A stretch of 64,000 nt of DNA, taken from NCBI GenBank assembly GCA_041748175.1, contig JBGTDU010000077.1:1-64000 (forward strand). The letters run 5' to 3'. This document shows, piece after piece, positions 51,950 to 60,127 of this stretch. Position numbers and translations under genes: made by a program. This stretch comes from JAHEJB01 sp041748175. Lineage in GTDB: Bacteria; Bacteroidota; Rhodothermia; Rhodothermales; Rubricoccaceae. Below the pieces are notes generated by a model, which was not told where the DNA came from, did not search any database, and worked only from the letters and a program-made list of their open reading frames with translations. Each line of letters starts with the position of its first letter. Position 1 is the first letter of the stretch.

Positions 51950-52903
51950 TCACTCGTCCGAGTTCGCCCCGCTGAGATCGATGTAGTCAGCGGCGCTGTC
52001 ACTTAATCGGTCGCGTTGATGCACGTAAATCATCGTCGTCTCAAGGTTCTTGTGCCGGGCATGAGCCTGCACTTGCTGGAGCGACGCGCCGGACTCAATC
52101 GCTAATGTGCATCCCGTATGTCGCAGCGTATGCGCTCCAACCCTGGCTACAATGCCGGCGCATTCAGCCGTTTCACGGACAATTGAGTAAATCGAAGTGC
52201 ACGAGAGTCGTTTCCCAGAGCTGTTGCCGCTAAATGAACGCCAGACGGGCCCATTCGCGTAACCATACTGCTGCTTTAGAGCGAGAATTGCTTCGGCAAC
52301 GTGCTCCGGCACTTTGATGTATTGGTCAGCGCCACCTTTGGTGAATGGAAGGTCCAACACCCAATAACGATCAATCTTACGGAGGTGCTCAAAGTCCATC
52401 GCCCGGGCTTCGGAGCGGCGGAGAACGCAATGCAGAAGGACGAGGAGAAGTGTTTGATTCCTAACGAATGAAGGTGACTCCGGGTCGACGGCCTCGAGCA
52501 ATTGGCTCGCCTCCTCGCGAGACAGCACGGTGATGACACGATCACGTCGATAAACACGAGGAATGCGCCGGACAAGCTGCCGATCAGCAGGATTTTGCTC
52601 AATCAACTGCAGTGCAACCAGCCACGAAAAAAAGCCTCGCAGGGCTGCTATACGCCGTTGCATGCTCGACGCTTTCGCGCCATCCTCGCTCATTTGTTCA
52701 AGGTGTGCATTGATCTCAACAAATGAAACCGTCCGTGCAACGCGAAGCGTGATTACTTCGCTTCCAAAAAACTGGACGACGTCGTTCGTGTATGACCGTC
52801 GCGTGTTGACTGAATCGAATCGTAGGAGATATAGCGGAAGGAGATCGGTATCCAGGGACGCCTGCTGGACAGTGCTTGATCCGAATATGACGAGGTCGCT
52901 CAT
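51950..52903 (-). CDS. Tyrosine recombinase/integrase (Xer-like)
   Basis: 317 residues from the ATG at 52901-52903 (MSDLVIFGSSTVQQASL). N-terminal SAM-like core-binding domain at about 18-105 and catalytic domain at 120-317 with the full set of active residues: Arg162 (VLRRSEA), Lys189 (FTKGG), His258 and Arg261 (HTLRHTGCT), His284 (ARHKNLETT) and nucleophile Tyr293 (MIYVH). The length and lack of an extra domain fit XerC/XerD-like or small stand-alone integrases. Housekeeping Xer proteins are similar in size; sequence is somewhat divergent. A dif-like 28-bp site starts about 20 bp upstream. Neighbours give no phage genes. Confidence 0.9.
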   Translation of the reverse strand: MSDLVIFGSSTVQQASLDTDLLPLYLLRFDSVNTRRSYTNDVVQFFGSEVITLRVARTVSFVEINAHLEQMSEDGAKASSMQRRIAALRGFFSWLVALQLIEQNPADRQLVRRIPRVYRRDRVITVLSREEASQLLEAVDPESPSFVRNQTLLLVLLHCVLRRSEARAMDFEHLRKIDRYWVLDLPFTKGGADQYIKVPEHVAEAILALKQQYGYANGPVWRSFSGNSSGKRLSCTSIYSIVRETAECAGIVARVGAHTLRHTGCTLAIESGASLQQVQAHARHKNLETTMIYVHQRDRLSDSAADYIDLSGANSDE

Positions 52904-52923
52904 TCCGGGGGGATGGTAATTGT

Positions 52924-52951
52924 AGTTGCGATAATAACAGTTATCGCAAGT
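52924..52951. promoter_or_regulatory. Candidate dif-like recombination site upstream of the recombinase
   Basis: A 28-bp site: left arm AGTTGCGATAA, 6-base spacer TAACAG, right arm TTATCGCAAGT. The inner 9 bp of the arms are perfect inverted repeats and 10 of 11 match overall. This is the dif architecture (two 11-bp arms, 6-bp spacer, arms ending ATAA and beginning TTAT). It lies 20 bp upstream of the recombinase ATG, in the gene-free space before the lipoprotein terminator. An operator for the recombinase gene is the main alternative. Confidence 0.6.
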
Positions 52952-52970
52952 AGCTGCAACGTCTACATAC

Positions 52971-53004
52971 AAAGAGAGCCGCCGCACGCACTGTGCAGCG
53001 GCTC
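52971..53004 (-). terminator. Intrinsic terminator after the lipoprotein gene
   Basis: On the minus strand GAGCCGC pairs with GCGGCTC around a GCAC/GTGC inner stem, followed by TCTTTGT. It lies 22 bp beyond the lipoprotein stop and ends transcription before the recombinase gene. Confidence 0.7.
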
Positions 53005-53025
53005 CCGTCATTCACGCTGGGCGAT

Positions 53026-53274
53026 CTACTCGACGGGATTGCCGCCATCACCTTCCGCGTTCTCTTCCTCCATAGGCTCTTCCATCATCATCGTGGAGTC
53101 CGCCATGGTCGAGTCGTCCATCATTGGTTCTTCTTCAATGATGGCCGGCTCATCCACAATGGGCTCCTCGGTTATCGGTGGGTCAACTTCGCTCTGGTCG
53201 GCGCAAGCGGAAAGGGTCACAAGGCCGAAGCCAAGACCAAAGATGACGAGACTGCGCAAGAGTGCGTTCTTCAT
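53026..53274 (-). CDS. Small acidic lipoprotein
   Basis: 82 residues: basic MKNALLRS, hydrophobic core, then lipobox LSAC with Cys24 as the likely lipidation site. The mature part is very acidic and low in complexity, with Glu/Asp/Met/Pro repeats (EEPMMDDSTMADSTMMMEE). No domain. Such short acidic lipoproteins are common and of unknown role. The ATG lies 178 bp from the ABC ATPase gene end. Confidence 0.72.
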   Translation of the reverse strand: MKNALLRSLVIFGLGFGLVTLSACADQSEVDPPITEEPIVDEPAIIEEEPMMDDSTMADSTMMMEEPMEEENAEGDGGNPVE

Positions 53275-53451
53275 GGTGTACGTGGGTGAGTGATTGGGTG
53301 AAGCTCAGCCGGATTATCGATCCGACGCCACTAAATACGAGCAATCGAGGCCCGACGGCAAGTGCCGGGCGCATCGATCCATCGTGGGGACACGGCGGCG
53401 ATTGAGGCGTGAGCCACTATCAAAGCCGTAACGAACGATGCTTCGTTGTTC

Positions 53452-54144
53452 TTACGCGACCGACGAAAGCGACGCCTCAGATGCCGCCAGCGCATGATCT
53501 CCTACAACCTTTCCTGCCGACAGCGAAATGCTTCGGTCTCCAAGGGAAGAGGCTTCACCGACATCGTGCGTCACAAAGACCATCGTTGCGCCGGTTTCGT
53601 CGTGGCGGTCTCGGATCGCGTTGCGCAGCTCAATACGCAATTCGGCGTTGAGGTTAGACAGCGGCTCATCAAACAAAAATATCCGCGGCCTTCGAACGAG
53701 CGCTCTCGCAACGGCAACGCGCTGACGCTGCCCACCGGAAAGCTCTTTCGGCGATCGTTTCAGGATGTCGGCAAGCTGCAACCTCTCGGCCATGTGCACC
53801 ACGCACGCTTCTATCTCGGGGATCGACTGCTTCCTTAGGCGGAGGCCAAATGCGATGTTTTCGAACACGGAAAGGTGAGGGTAAAGTGCATAGTTCTGAA
53901 AAACCAGAGCTACGTCACGGTTCTCCGGCGGAAGATCCACCACGTCCTTTCCGTCAAACTCCAGAATACCATCGGTCGGCTTTTCGAGCCCCGCGATGAG
54001 TCGAAGCAGCGTGCTCTTCCCGCTTCCAGAAGGCCCCATTACGACGACAAACTCGCCGTCCTCAACCGCAAGATTGAGGCCGTCCAGAGCGATTGTGCCA
54101 TTGCCGTAGACCATCGAAATGTTTTCGAGCACGATGCGGGCCAT
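53452..54144 (-). CDS. Orphan ABC transporter ATP-binding protein
   Basis: 230 residues. Walker A GPSGSGKSTLLRLIAG, Q loop LVFQNYALYPHLSVFENIA, signature LSGGQRQRVAVARALVRRP, Walker B IFLFDEPLSNL with D loop and the H loop VFVTHD. The sequence is closest in style to MalK/UgpC-type importers, but it stops about 35 residues after the H loop and has none of the C-terminal TOBE regulatory domain (about 130 residues) of that group. No permease or binding protein is near. It is divergent from purC, with 85 bp between starts. Confidence 0.88.
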   Translation of the reverse strand: MARIVLENISMVYGNGTIALDGLNLAVEDGEFVVVMGPSGSGKSTLLRLIAGLEKPTDGILEFDGKDVVDLPPENRDVALVFQNYALYPHLSVFENIAFGLRLRKQSIPEIEACVVHMAERLQLADILKRSPKELSGGQRQRVAVARALVRRPRIFLFDEPLSNLNAELRIELRNAIRDRHDETGATMVFVTHDVGEASSLGDRSISLSAGKVVGDHALAASEASLSSVA

Positions 54145-54229
54145 GGGTTCGGTCGGGTTTGCAACGCCGAAGATAGACGCCGCAATTGGCAGGAAGTTAG
54201 ATTGTCATCTAGATACACCTTACCGCTTC

Positions 54230-55183
54230 ATGCTGCCGTCCGTCCTCCCGCCCGCCATTACCGAAACTCGCTTTGAGCGCCTGGGAAGTCGCTATCGCGG
54301 CAAGGTGCGCGACGTCTACCGGCCGGGTAACGGGCGGCTAATCCTCATCACGTCCGACCGTATCTCCGCCTTCGACCACATCCTGCGGCAGGCTATCCCG
54401 CTGAAGGGCCAGGTGCTGAATCGAGTTACCGCATACTTCTTTGCTGCGACGAAGGACATCGCGCCCAACCACCTCCTTGATGTTCCTGACCCCAACGTGG
54501 CGGTCGCCGTCGAATGCGAGGCGATTCCAGTCGAGTTTGTCGTTCGCGGTTATCTCGCGGGGCATGCGTGGCGCGTTTACCGTGGCGGCGGGCGTCTACT
54601 TTGCGGTGAATCGTTGCCCGATGGCCTCCGGGAAAGCGAACGCCTACCCCAGGCGATTCTGACTCCCGCAACGAAGGCGGATGCGGGGCACGATGAAGAT
54701 ATCTCGAGAGCGCATATCGTTGAACGGGGCGTTCTGGACGGTGCGACGCTTGAGGAAGCCTGTGAAATGGCGCTCCGTCTTTTTGCCCGGGGAACTGAGC
54801 TGGCCGCGGAGCGAGGCCTGATTCTGGTCGACACCAAGTACGAGTTTGGACGAGCGCCCGACGGACGGCTGCTTGTGATCGACGAGGTCCACACGCCGGA
54901 TTCGTCGCGGTACTACTATGCCGACGGCTACGAAGAGCGGCTTTTAACCGGCGAGGCGCAACGCCAACTTTCCAAGGAGTTTGTCCGCGAATGGCTCATG
55001 GACCATGGTTTCCAAGGAATGGAGGGGCAGGTTCTGCCGGATTTGCCGCCTGATTTTGTCCGCCAGATCGCCGAGCGCTACGTAGAACTCTACGAGACGA
55101 TCACGGGCGAAGCCTTCGTACCAGAGATGAACAAAGATCCTGTTGGGCGCATCCGGAATGCCCTTGAAGACGTGCGGATCTGA
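54230..55183 (+). CDS. purC: Phosphoribosylaminoimidazole-succinocarboxamide synthase
   Basis: 317 residues from the ATG at 54230 (MLPSVLPPAITETRF), preferred because it begins just before the SAICAR synthetase fold; the frame is open from 54119. Conserved parts: YRGKVRDVYRPGNGRLILIT, SDRISAFDHIL, VEFVVRGYLAGHAWRVYRGG, LILVDTKYEFGRAPDGRLLV, IDEVHTPDSSRYYYADGYEE. It joins CAIR and aspartate with ATP in purine synthesis. The 300-residue form resembles the eukaryote-like group found in Bacteroidota. Confidence 0.95.
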   Translation: MLPSVLPPAITETRFERLGSRYRGKVRDVYRPGNGRLILITSDRISAFDHILRQAIPLKGQVLNRVTAYFFAATKDIAPNHLLDVPDPNVAVAVECEAIPVEFVVRGYLAGHAWRVYRGGGRLLCGESLPDGLRESERLPQAILTPATKADAGHDEDISRAHIVERGVLDGATLEEACEMALRLFARGTELAAERGLILVDTKYEFGRAPDGRLLVIDEVHTPDSSRYYYADGYEERLLTGEAQRQLSKEFVREWLMDHGFQGMEGQVLPDLPPDFVRQIAERYVELYETITGEAFVPEMNKDPVGRIRNALEDVRI

Positions 55184-55230
55184 ACGCATCTTTCTCAGGC
55201 AGCGGCTCACAACAATCCATTTACGGTTTC

Positions 55231-55644
55231 ATGTTACGTATCATTCTAGCCGGTATTGCTCTAGTCATTCTTTCAGGCTGCTCCGTCTTCAGTAGCTCCG
55301 ACAATCGGGAACTAGACGACGCACGAGAGAAATGGACGCGTGCCGGAATTTCTGACTACAGCTATTCAATTACGGTCAGTTGCCGCTGCGCTGACACGGG
55401 CACTTTTGATGTGGTAGTAAGAAACGATAGGGTCGTAAGTACGACACCATCCGCGAGCACGGTGAAGACTGTAGACGAGCTGTTTGGTGTGCTCGCGCAA
55501 GCCTATGCCCAAAATGCCGAGATGATAACGGCGTCCTTCGACGCCCTCTTGGGCTACCCCACTTCGATTTCCATCGACTATGCTTTGAACGCGGTCGATG
55601 ACGAAGTCTTCTACACCATCGAGAACCTTGAGCGTCTCGATTGA
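55231..55644 (+). CDS. DUF6174-type lipoprotein
   Basis: 137 residues: signal peptide with lipobox LSGC (Cys17), then a small beta domain with YSYSITVSCRCADTGTFDVVV, the Cys-x-Cys pattern and two-sheet layout of DUF6174 lipoproteins. VKTVDELFGVLAQAYAQNAE is the central helix, and the protein ends in a strand region (SISIDYALNAVDDEVFYTI). No enzyme activity is known. It follows purC by 47 bp and faces the nitrilase gene, with a 9-bp gap between stops. Confidence 0.75.
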   Translation: MLRIILAGIALVILSGCSVFSSSDNRELDDAREKWTRAGISDYSYSITVSCRCADTGTFDVVVRNDRVVSTTPSASTVKTVDELFGVLAQAYAQNAEMITASFDALLGYPTSISIDYALNAVDDEVFYTIENLERLD

Positions 55645-55653
55645 TGGCGCTCT

Positions 55654-56463
55654 TTATTCGAGAGAATATTCGGTCGGACGCCGATCTTCGAACAGATGGT
55701 TGTAAGGCGTCAGCTGCCGGTTGCGTGCCGACAGGGTGTCTATGTCCGCGGAAATGAACGCTGACTCAGTTTGAGAACCACAGGCTAGAACCTGACCTTT
55801 GGGGTCGCATATTAGGCTTTGGCCGATAAACGTCAGCGCCTCTTCCCCTTTCGTCTCCGTTCCGATTCGATTCGCCGTGGCCGTATAGACGTGATTTTCG
55901 AGTGCGCGAATTGGCATGGATCGTGGACAATCCGGCCGCACGAGATTGGCCGGATGGGCGATAATATCGGCACCCACAAGCGCTAGTGACCGCGCGGCCT
56001 CCGGGAAGTACCAATCGAAGCAGATCATCACACCGACTCGGTAGGCATTCCCTCCTCTATCCGTTACGGTGAAGACCTTAAAGCCCGTATCGCCGGGGGT
56101 GAAGTGCAGCTTCTCCTCGTAGAATAGGTGCGTCTTTCGGTACGTCCCGAGCCACCCGTGTGGTGTAGCAACGATGGCACTATTGTAGAAGTTACCGTCC
56201 GCAGCTTTCTCGGGAAGTCCGGCTATAAAGGTGGCACCGGAATTTTTTGCCCAGGATGTGAGGCGCCGCACGGTCGGACCATCCGGAATGGGCTCGGCAG
56301 CAGATTGCGCGTCTTCGCTTGACCGGAAGAGGTAGCCGCTTGCGAACAATTCCGGCAGGACGAACAAGTCCGCATCCATCTGGTCCAGGAGGGCTTCGAC
56401 CGTGTCCAGATTGCGTTCTGTCTGGAGGTATTCCGGGTTGTATTGGAGGAGGGCGACGCGCAT
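55654..56463 (-). CDS. Nitrilase/carbon-nitrogen hydrolase
   Basis: 269 residues. The catalytic triad is Glu38 (FVLPELFASGY), Lys110 (YRKTHLFYEE) and Cys148 (MICFDWYFPEAARSL). It hydrolyses a C-N bond in an amide or nitrile; substrate is not predictable from sequence. It is the last gene of a tight operon: 8 bp after pta, with preceding moaD/moaE. It might be a repair or salvage amidase. Confidence 0.88.
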   Translation of the reverse strand: MRVALLQYNPEYLQTERNLDTVEALLDQMDADLFVLPELFASGYLFRSSEDAQSAAEPIPDGPTVRRLTSWAKNSGATFIAGLPEKAADGNFYNSAIVATPHGWLGTYRKTHLFYEEKLHFTPGDTGFKVFTVTDRGGNAYRVGVMICFDWYFPEAARSLALVGADIIAHPANLVRPDCPRSMPIRALENHVYTATANRIGTETKGEEALTFIGQSLICDPKGQVLACGSQTESAFISADIDTLSARNRQLTPYNHLFEDRRPTEYSLE

Positions 56464-56471
56464 GTCGACAA

Positions 56472-57452
56472 CTAACGTCCCCCTGCCTGAATGGCCGTTA
56501 TCACTGCTACGTTCACGATATCGTCCGCGTCGCAGCCGCGCGAGAGGTCGTTGGCAGCGCCGTTAAGGCCCTGCATGATAGGACCGAACGCTTCCGCCCC
56601 TCCAATGCGCTGCGCAATCTTGTAACCAATGTTGCCGGAATTTAGATCGGGGAACACGAATACATTGGCGCGGCCTTCGAGCGGTGAGCCTGGAGCTTTA
56701 CGCTCGGCCACACTCGGAACATAAGCGGCATCAAACTGGAGTTCGCCATCCAAAATCAAATCCGGGCGGAGCTGTCGAGCAATCTGGGTTGCTGTCTGGA
56801 CTTTTTCTACCACCTCGTGTTCCGCCGAGCCTTTCGTCGAGAAGGAGAGGAACGCGACACGCGGTTCTTCACCCGTCAGGAAACGGTGGTTGGCGGCGGC
56901 GTCGATGCCAATGGACGCTAGCTCCCTTGAATCCGGCTCCGGATTTACGCCGCAATCGGCGAACGTGAGTGGACGACCATCCGGCAGGACCATAAGAAAG
57001 AACGATGACACGAGAGCGGAGCCCTCTGCTACACCGAGAACCTGAATGGCGGCACGGACAACATCCGGGCTGGGGTGAGCCGCACCAGCCACACAGCCAT
57101 CGGCCTCTCCCCTTTTGACCATCAGATCGCCAAAGTAGAGTACGTCGGAGACTGCGTCGAGAGCCTGTTCGTATGTCAGACCTTTGTGTTTGCGGAGCTG
57201 AAACAACGTTTGCGCATAGTCCGACCGCTTTTCTGTAGTCGCAGGATCAACGATGGGCACCGTGTGCGGAAGAACGAGACTCGAAGCATCCGCCGCTGCA
57301 TGGACACGATCCGAATGCCCAACGAGCACGGGACGCGCAAGCTCCTCTTCTACCAGCCGGACGACTGCGTGAATCGTTCGCGGATCTTCCCCCTCAGGGA
57401 AAACAATCCTTTTGTTGAGCGCACGGGCCTTGTCGTGAAGGGCTTGAATCAT
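56472..57452 (-). CDS. pta: Phosphate acetyltransferase
   Basis: 326 residues, matching the short form that contains only the catalytic PTA domain. Motifs: RIVFPEGEDPRTIHAVVRL, YFGDLMVKRGEADGCVAGAA, FLSFSTKGSAEHEVVEKV, DGELQFDAAYVPSVAERKAP and NVFVFPDLNSGNIGYKIAQR. It interconverts acetyl-CoA and acetyl phosphate. No acetate kinase gene is adjacent, so acetyl phosphate may be used elsewhere. It overlaps moaE by 4 bases. Confidence 0.93.
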   Translation of the reverse strand: MIQALHDKARALNKRIVFPEGEDPRTIHAVVRLVEEELARPVLVGHSDRVHAAADASSLVLPHTVPIVDPATTEKRSDYAQTLFQLRKHKGLTYEQALDAVSDVLYFGDLMVKRGEADGCVAGAAHPSPDVVRAAIQVLGVAEGSALVSSFFLMVLPDGRPLTFADCGVNPEPDSRELASIGIDAAANHRFLTGEEPRVAFLSFSTKGSAEHEVVEKVQTATQIARQLRPDLILDGELQFDAAYVPSVAERKAPGSPLEGRANVFVFPDLNSGNIGYKIAQRIGGAEAFGPIMQGLNGAANDLSRGCDADDIVNVAVITAIQAGGR

Positions 57453-57901
57453 AGCATGGTTGGTTCAATCGGGAAAGTGATACGGTTATACTCTGTCTCG
57501 TCCTTCCAAATTGGCACTTCCGTCTTGAGGGTATCGATAAGCCAGCGGCAGGCCTCGAATGCGTCTGCGCGGTGTGGGCAGGCTAGGCCAACTACAACGC
57601 TGGCTTCGCCCGCGTCTACGTTACCCAGACGATGCAAGAGTACCAGTCGAACGACAGGCCAGCGCGTGGAGGCATCGGCCGCGAGCCTCTCCATTTCCGC
57701 CACAGCCATCGTAGCGTAGGCCTCGTAGTTGAGTCCCGGCGTTTCGACATCGCCGGTCCATCGTCGAACAACGCCCGTGAACAGGCAAACGCCACCGGCG
57801 CTTTCGCCGAGCAGGAACTGATGGGCCTCCGCAAGGGGAAGCGGATCTTCGGCGAGTCCGATCCAACTTGAACCAGACGGTTTGTGGAAAGACGATGTCA
57901 T
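57449..57901 (-). CDS. moaE: Molybdopterin synthase catalytic subunit
   Basis: 150 residues. GGVCLFTGVVRRWTGD, LNYEAYATMAVAEMERLA, VRLVLLHRLGNVDAGEASVV and VPIWKDETEYN, with the Lys of the catalytic site, fit MoaE. Together with MoaD it converts precursor Z to molybdopterin. It overlaps moaD by 4 and pta by 4 bases. The presence of both subunits and a MoeZ-type activator in the window implies that this organism makes molybdenum cofactor. Confidence 0.92.
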   Translation of the reverse strand: MTSSFHKPSGSSWIGLAEDPLPLAEAHQFLLGESAGGVCLFTGVVRRWTGDVETPGLNYEAYATMAVAEMERLAADASTRWPVVRLVLLHRLGNVDAGEASVVVGLACPHRADAFEACRWLIDTLKTEVPIWKDETEYNRITFPIEPTML

Positions 57902-58173
57902 CCTCCACTCGTTGGCGTTATGAGGGCGATTTCGTCGCCGTCGCCCAGGACGACGTCTACCGAGACGTAACTGGCGTTTACGGCAAGGCGGATGTGACTG
58001 CGGAAGCGGTGAATCGCCGGATGTGCGGCTGCCAGTTGATCAAGCAGACCCCCTGCTGTGCAGCCCACAGGCGCTTCAATGTCCATCGTCGAAACGCCAA
58101 CAGCCTCGCGAAGAACGCTGAATAGCCGCACATTTACCCGGATGCCAATTTTGGACGCCGCAACAGCCATCAT
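57898..58173 (-). CDS. moaD: Molybdopterin synthase sulfur carrier subunit
   Basis: 91 residues with a ubiquitin-like fold: VNVRLFSVLREAVGVSTMDI, then LLDQLAAAHPAIHRF, AVNASYVSVDVVLGDGDEIA and the C-terminal TPTSGG. The terminal Gly-Gly is thiocarboxylated by the MoeZ-type enzyme and gives sulphur to molybdopterin. The ATG sits inside the end of the peroxiredoxin gene (4-base overlap), and it overlaps moaE by 4. Confidence 0.9.
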   Translation of the reverse strand: MMAVAASKIGIRVNVRLFSVLREAVGVSTMDIEAPVGCTAGGLLDQLAAAHPAIHRFRSHIRLAVNASYVSVDVVLGDGDEIALITPTSGG

Positions 58174-58643
58174 GCGGCCTCGATCGCCATCATGAGGGCC
58201 TCGTAATCCGGCTCGCCGCCGGGGTTTTCCACGACCTCACGATGAACGACGGTGCCGCTCTCATCCATGACAAAAACCGACCTTCTGGCGATACGGTCGA
58301 AGCCCATCGCGGTAAAGTTATTGTCGAACTTGGTGCCATACTTTGCGGAGACTTCCGCGTTGTGATCGCTGAGAAGAGAATACTTCAGCATATTCGCCGC
58401 CTTAAACTCCGCGAGCGCGAAGGGAGTGTCCGTCGATATGCCGACCACCACCGCGTTCGCGTCGTTCAACCGCGCGAGATCGTTGTTAATCGTGTTCAAC
58501 TCGGTCGTGCACGTTTTGCTGAATGCGGCAGGAAAGAACAAAAGGACGACGTTCTTCCCTCGATGATCGGAGAGTGTCCATGCGTTTTTCTCGTCGCTGA
58601 AGAGGGTGAAATCGGGGGCGCTATCGCCAACATTAACGGACAT
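58170..58643 (-). CDS. 1-Cys peroxiredoxin (AhpC/TSA type)
   Basis: 157 residues, thioredoxin fold. The peroxidatic site is FFPAAFSKTCTTEL with Cys45; there is no other Cys, so it is a 1-Cys enzyme like AhpE. It reduces peroxides, with a thiol partner not seen here. It is the first of the coupled genes (4-base overlap with moaD), 43 bp downstream of the LolC-type gene. Confidence 0.92.
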   Translation of the reverse strand: MSVNVGDSAPDFTLFSDEKNAWTLSDHRGKNVVLLFFPAAFSKTCTTELNTINNDLARLNDANAVVVGISTDTPFALAEFKAANMLKYSLLSDHNAEVSAKYGTKFDNNFTAMGFDRIARRSVFVMDESGTVVHREVVENPGGEPDYEALMMAIEAA

Positions 58644-58685
58644 GACGGAATGGGATTGAGTGAGGAAGCTGATGGAAAAGGAAGG

Positions 58686-59951
58686 TCAAGCGCCGAAGCG
58701 GATCGACCGGAGAGGGGCAATCCGGGCCGCAGCCCGGGCCGGCAGATAGGCCGCGAGCGTGCAGAGCACGACGGCGATAGCGGGAACGATAACAAAATCG
58801 ACGGCGCGTAGCTCAACCGGCGCATGATCAAGGTAGTACGCCTCTGGCGGCAGGGGGATGATGCCATATTTGTGCTGAATCAGACCGAAGGCCAAAGCGA
58901 GAACGGTGCCGAGGGCAGCACCGGCCAACCCGATGAAGACGCCAAGCCACAAAAACATCCTACGAACGGATTTGGCCGATGCGCCCATTCCGAGGACAAT
59001 GCCGATGTCGCGGGTCTTGTCGAGGATGAGCAGAAGCAGTGTGCCGATGATATTGAACGCGGCGACGATAATGAGAATAGAGATGAGCAGCGGGATGATG
59101 CTCTTCTGCAGGTTGACCCAGGCGAAGAGATGGCCGAATGCCTCGAAGACGGAGACAGCCTGGATGGGCGGACCGAGAGCGACGATGATCTCGTTGGCGA
59201 CATCCGGGCTGCGCCGAATATCGTCTAGTGTGAGTTCTGCCCGCGAGATCTCATCCGTGCCATAACCAAAGAATGACCGGGCGACGGCAAGGTCCACGTA
59301 TGCGAAACTGTCGTCGAATTCGGCGAAGCCCGTGTCATAAACACCGGCCAGGTGGAACTGACTGACGCGTGGGCGGCTTCCAAGACCACCTGCCTGGCGA
59401 AGCGAGCGGGTCGAAAAGGCCGTGATGGTCCCTCCCACATCTACACCAAGTAGCTCCGCAAGCCGCGCGCCAAGGACGAGCCCGGGGTGGCCTGTCGAGT
59501 CGATAGCATAGCTGAACGTGCCCCGGTCGATGTGCTCCGCGATGAACGGCTGGTCATCGACTGCCGTACCCCAGAATAGCGCGCCCTCGATTCCCACAGC
59601 GCCGTTGCCGTCGCGAGCACGAAGCAGGCCGAACTCGATGATCGAAGGTGCTACCCGGTTAACTCCCTCGAATTGGCCGAGCAGGGCCACGAGTGAATCC
59701 GCACCGGACAACGGATCGCCGAGAAAATGGTCCACCCGAACGTGCTGTCCAAACCCGACGATCTTCTCCTCGATCTCGTGGCCAAAGCCGCGCACGATCA
59801 TCAAAGCCAGCAACAGCGCCGCCGTTCCAACGGCGACGCCACCTATGGCGACGAACGTGATAAACCGCAGGAATGTCCCGCTTCGGCTCTGGCCCTGAGC
59901 GCCGAGCAGGTACCGCAGCGCCACAAAGCGTTCGAACGAGCGACCTGCCAT
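58686..59951 (-). CDS. LolC/LolE-type ABC transporter permease
   Basis: 421 residues. Membrane helix at about 28-55 (FITFVAIGGVAVGTAALLLA), a large periplasmic domain of about 220 residues, and three C-terminal helices (LLISILIIVAAFNIIGTLLL, GVFIGLAGAALGTVLALAFG, VIVPAIAVVLCTLAAYLPAR). FERFVALRYLLGAQGQSR and LDKTRDIGIVLGMGAS are as in MacB/LolC-type permeases that export lipoproteins or other molecules. No partner ATPase is adjacent, although an orphan ATPase lies 4.5 kb away (different type). It is divergent from pruA with about 175 bp between. Confidence 0.9.
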   Translation of the reverse strand: MAGRSFERFVALRYLLGAQGQSRSGTFLRFITFVAIGGVAVGTAALLLALMIVRGFGHEIEEKIVGFGQHVRVDHFLGDPLSGADSLVALLGQFEGVNRVAPSIIEFGLLRARDGNGAVGIEGALFWGTAVDDQPFIAEHIDRGTFSYAIDSTGHPGLVLGARLAELLGVDVGGTITAFSTRSLRQAGGLGSRPRVSQFHLAGVYDTGFAEFDDSFAYVDLAVARSFFGYGTDEISRAELTLDDIRRSPDVANEIIVALGPPIQAVSVFEAFGHLFAWVNLQKSIIPLLISILIIVAAFNIIGTLLLLILDKTRDIGIVLGMGASAKSVRRMFLWLGVFIGLAGAALGTVLALAFGLIQHKYGIIPLPPEAYYLDHAPVELRAVDFVIVPAIAVVLCTLAAYLPARAAARIAPLRSIRFGA

Positions 59952-60127
59952 CGGCGGAACTGTGACAATTAGCGGTTAAGACGACGTTTCCGGATCGGAG
60001 AGAGGCCTCGACGGAGAACCCGAAACAACAGCCCGAGTATCTTGAAATGCCGATTCCTGTTTCTATTGCGGCACGCTGGAATCCTCCCGGCTAGCCTTTT
60101 TTCCGCTTCCAGAACACACCTGAAGGT

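Noticed and set aside
51950..52903. Integron integrase
   Set aside because: The extra domain of IntI between the catalytic Arg and His regions is absent, and no attC-like cassette array is next to it.
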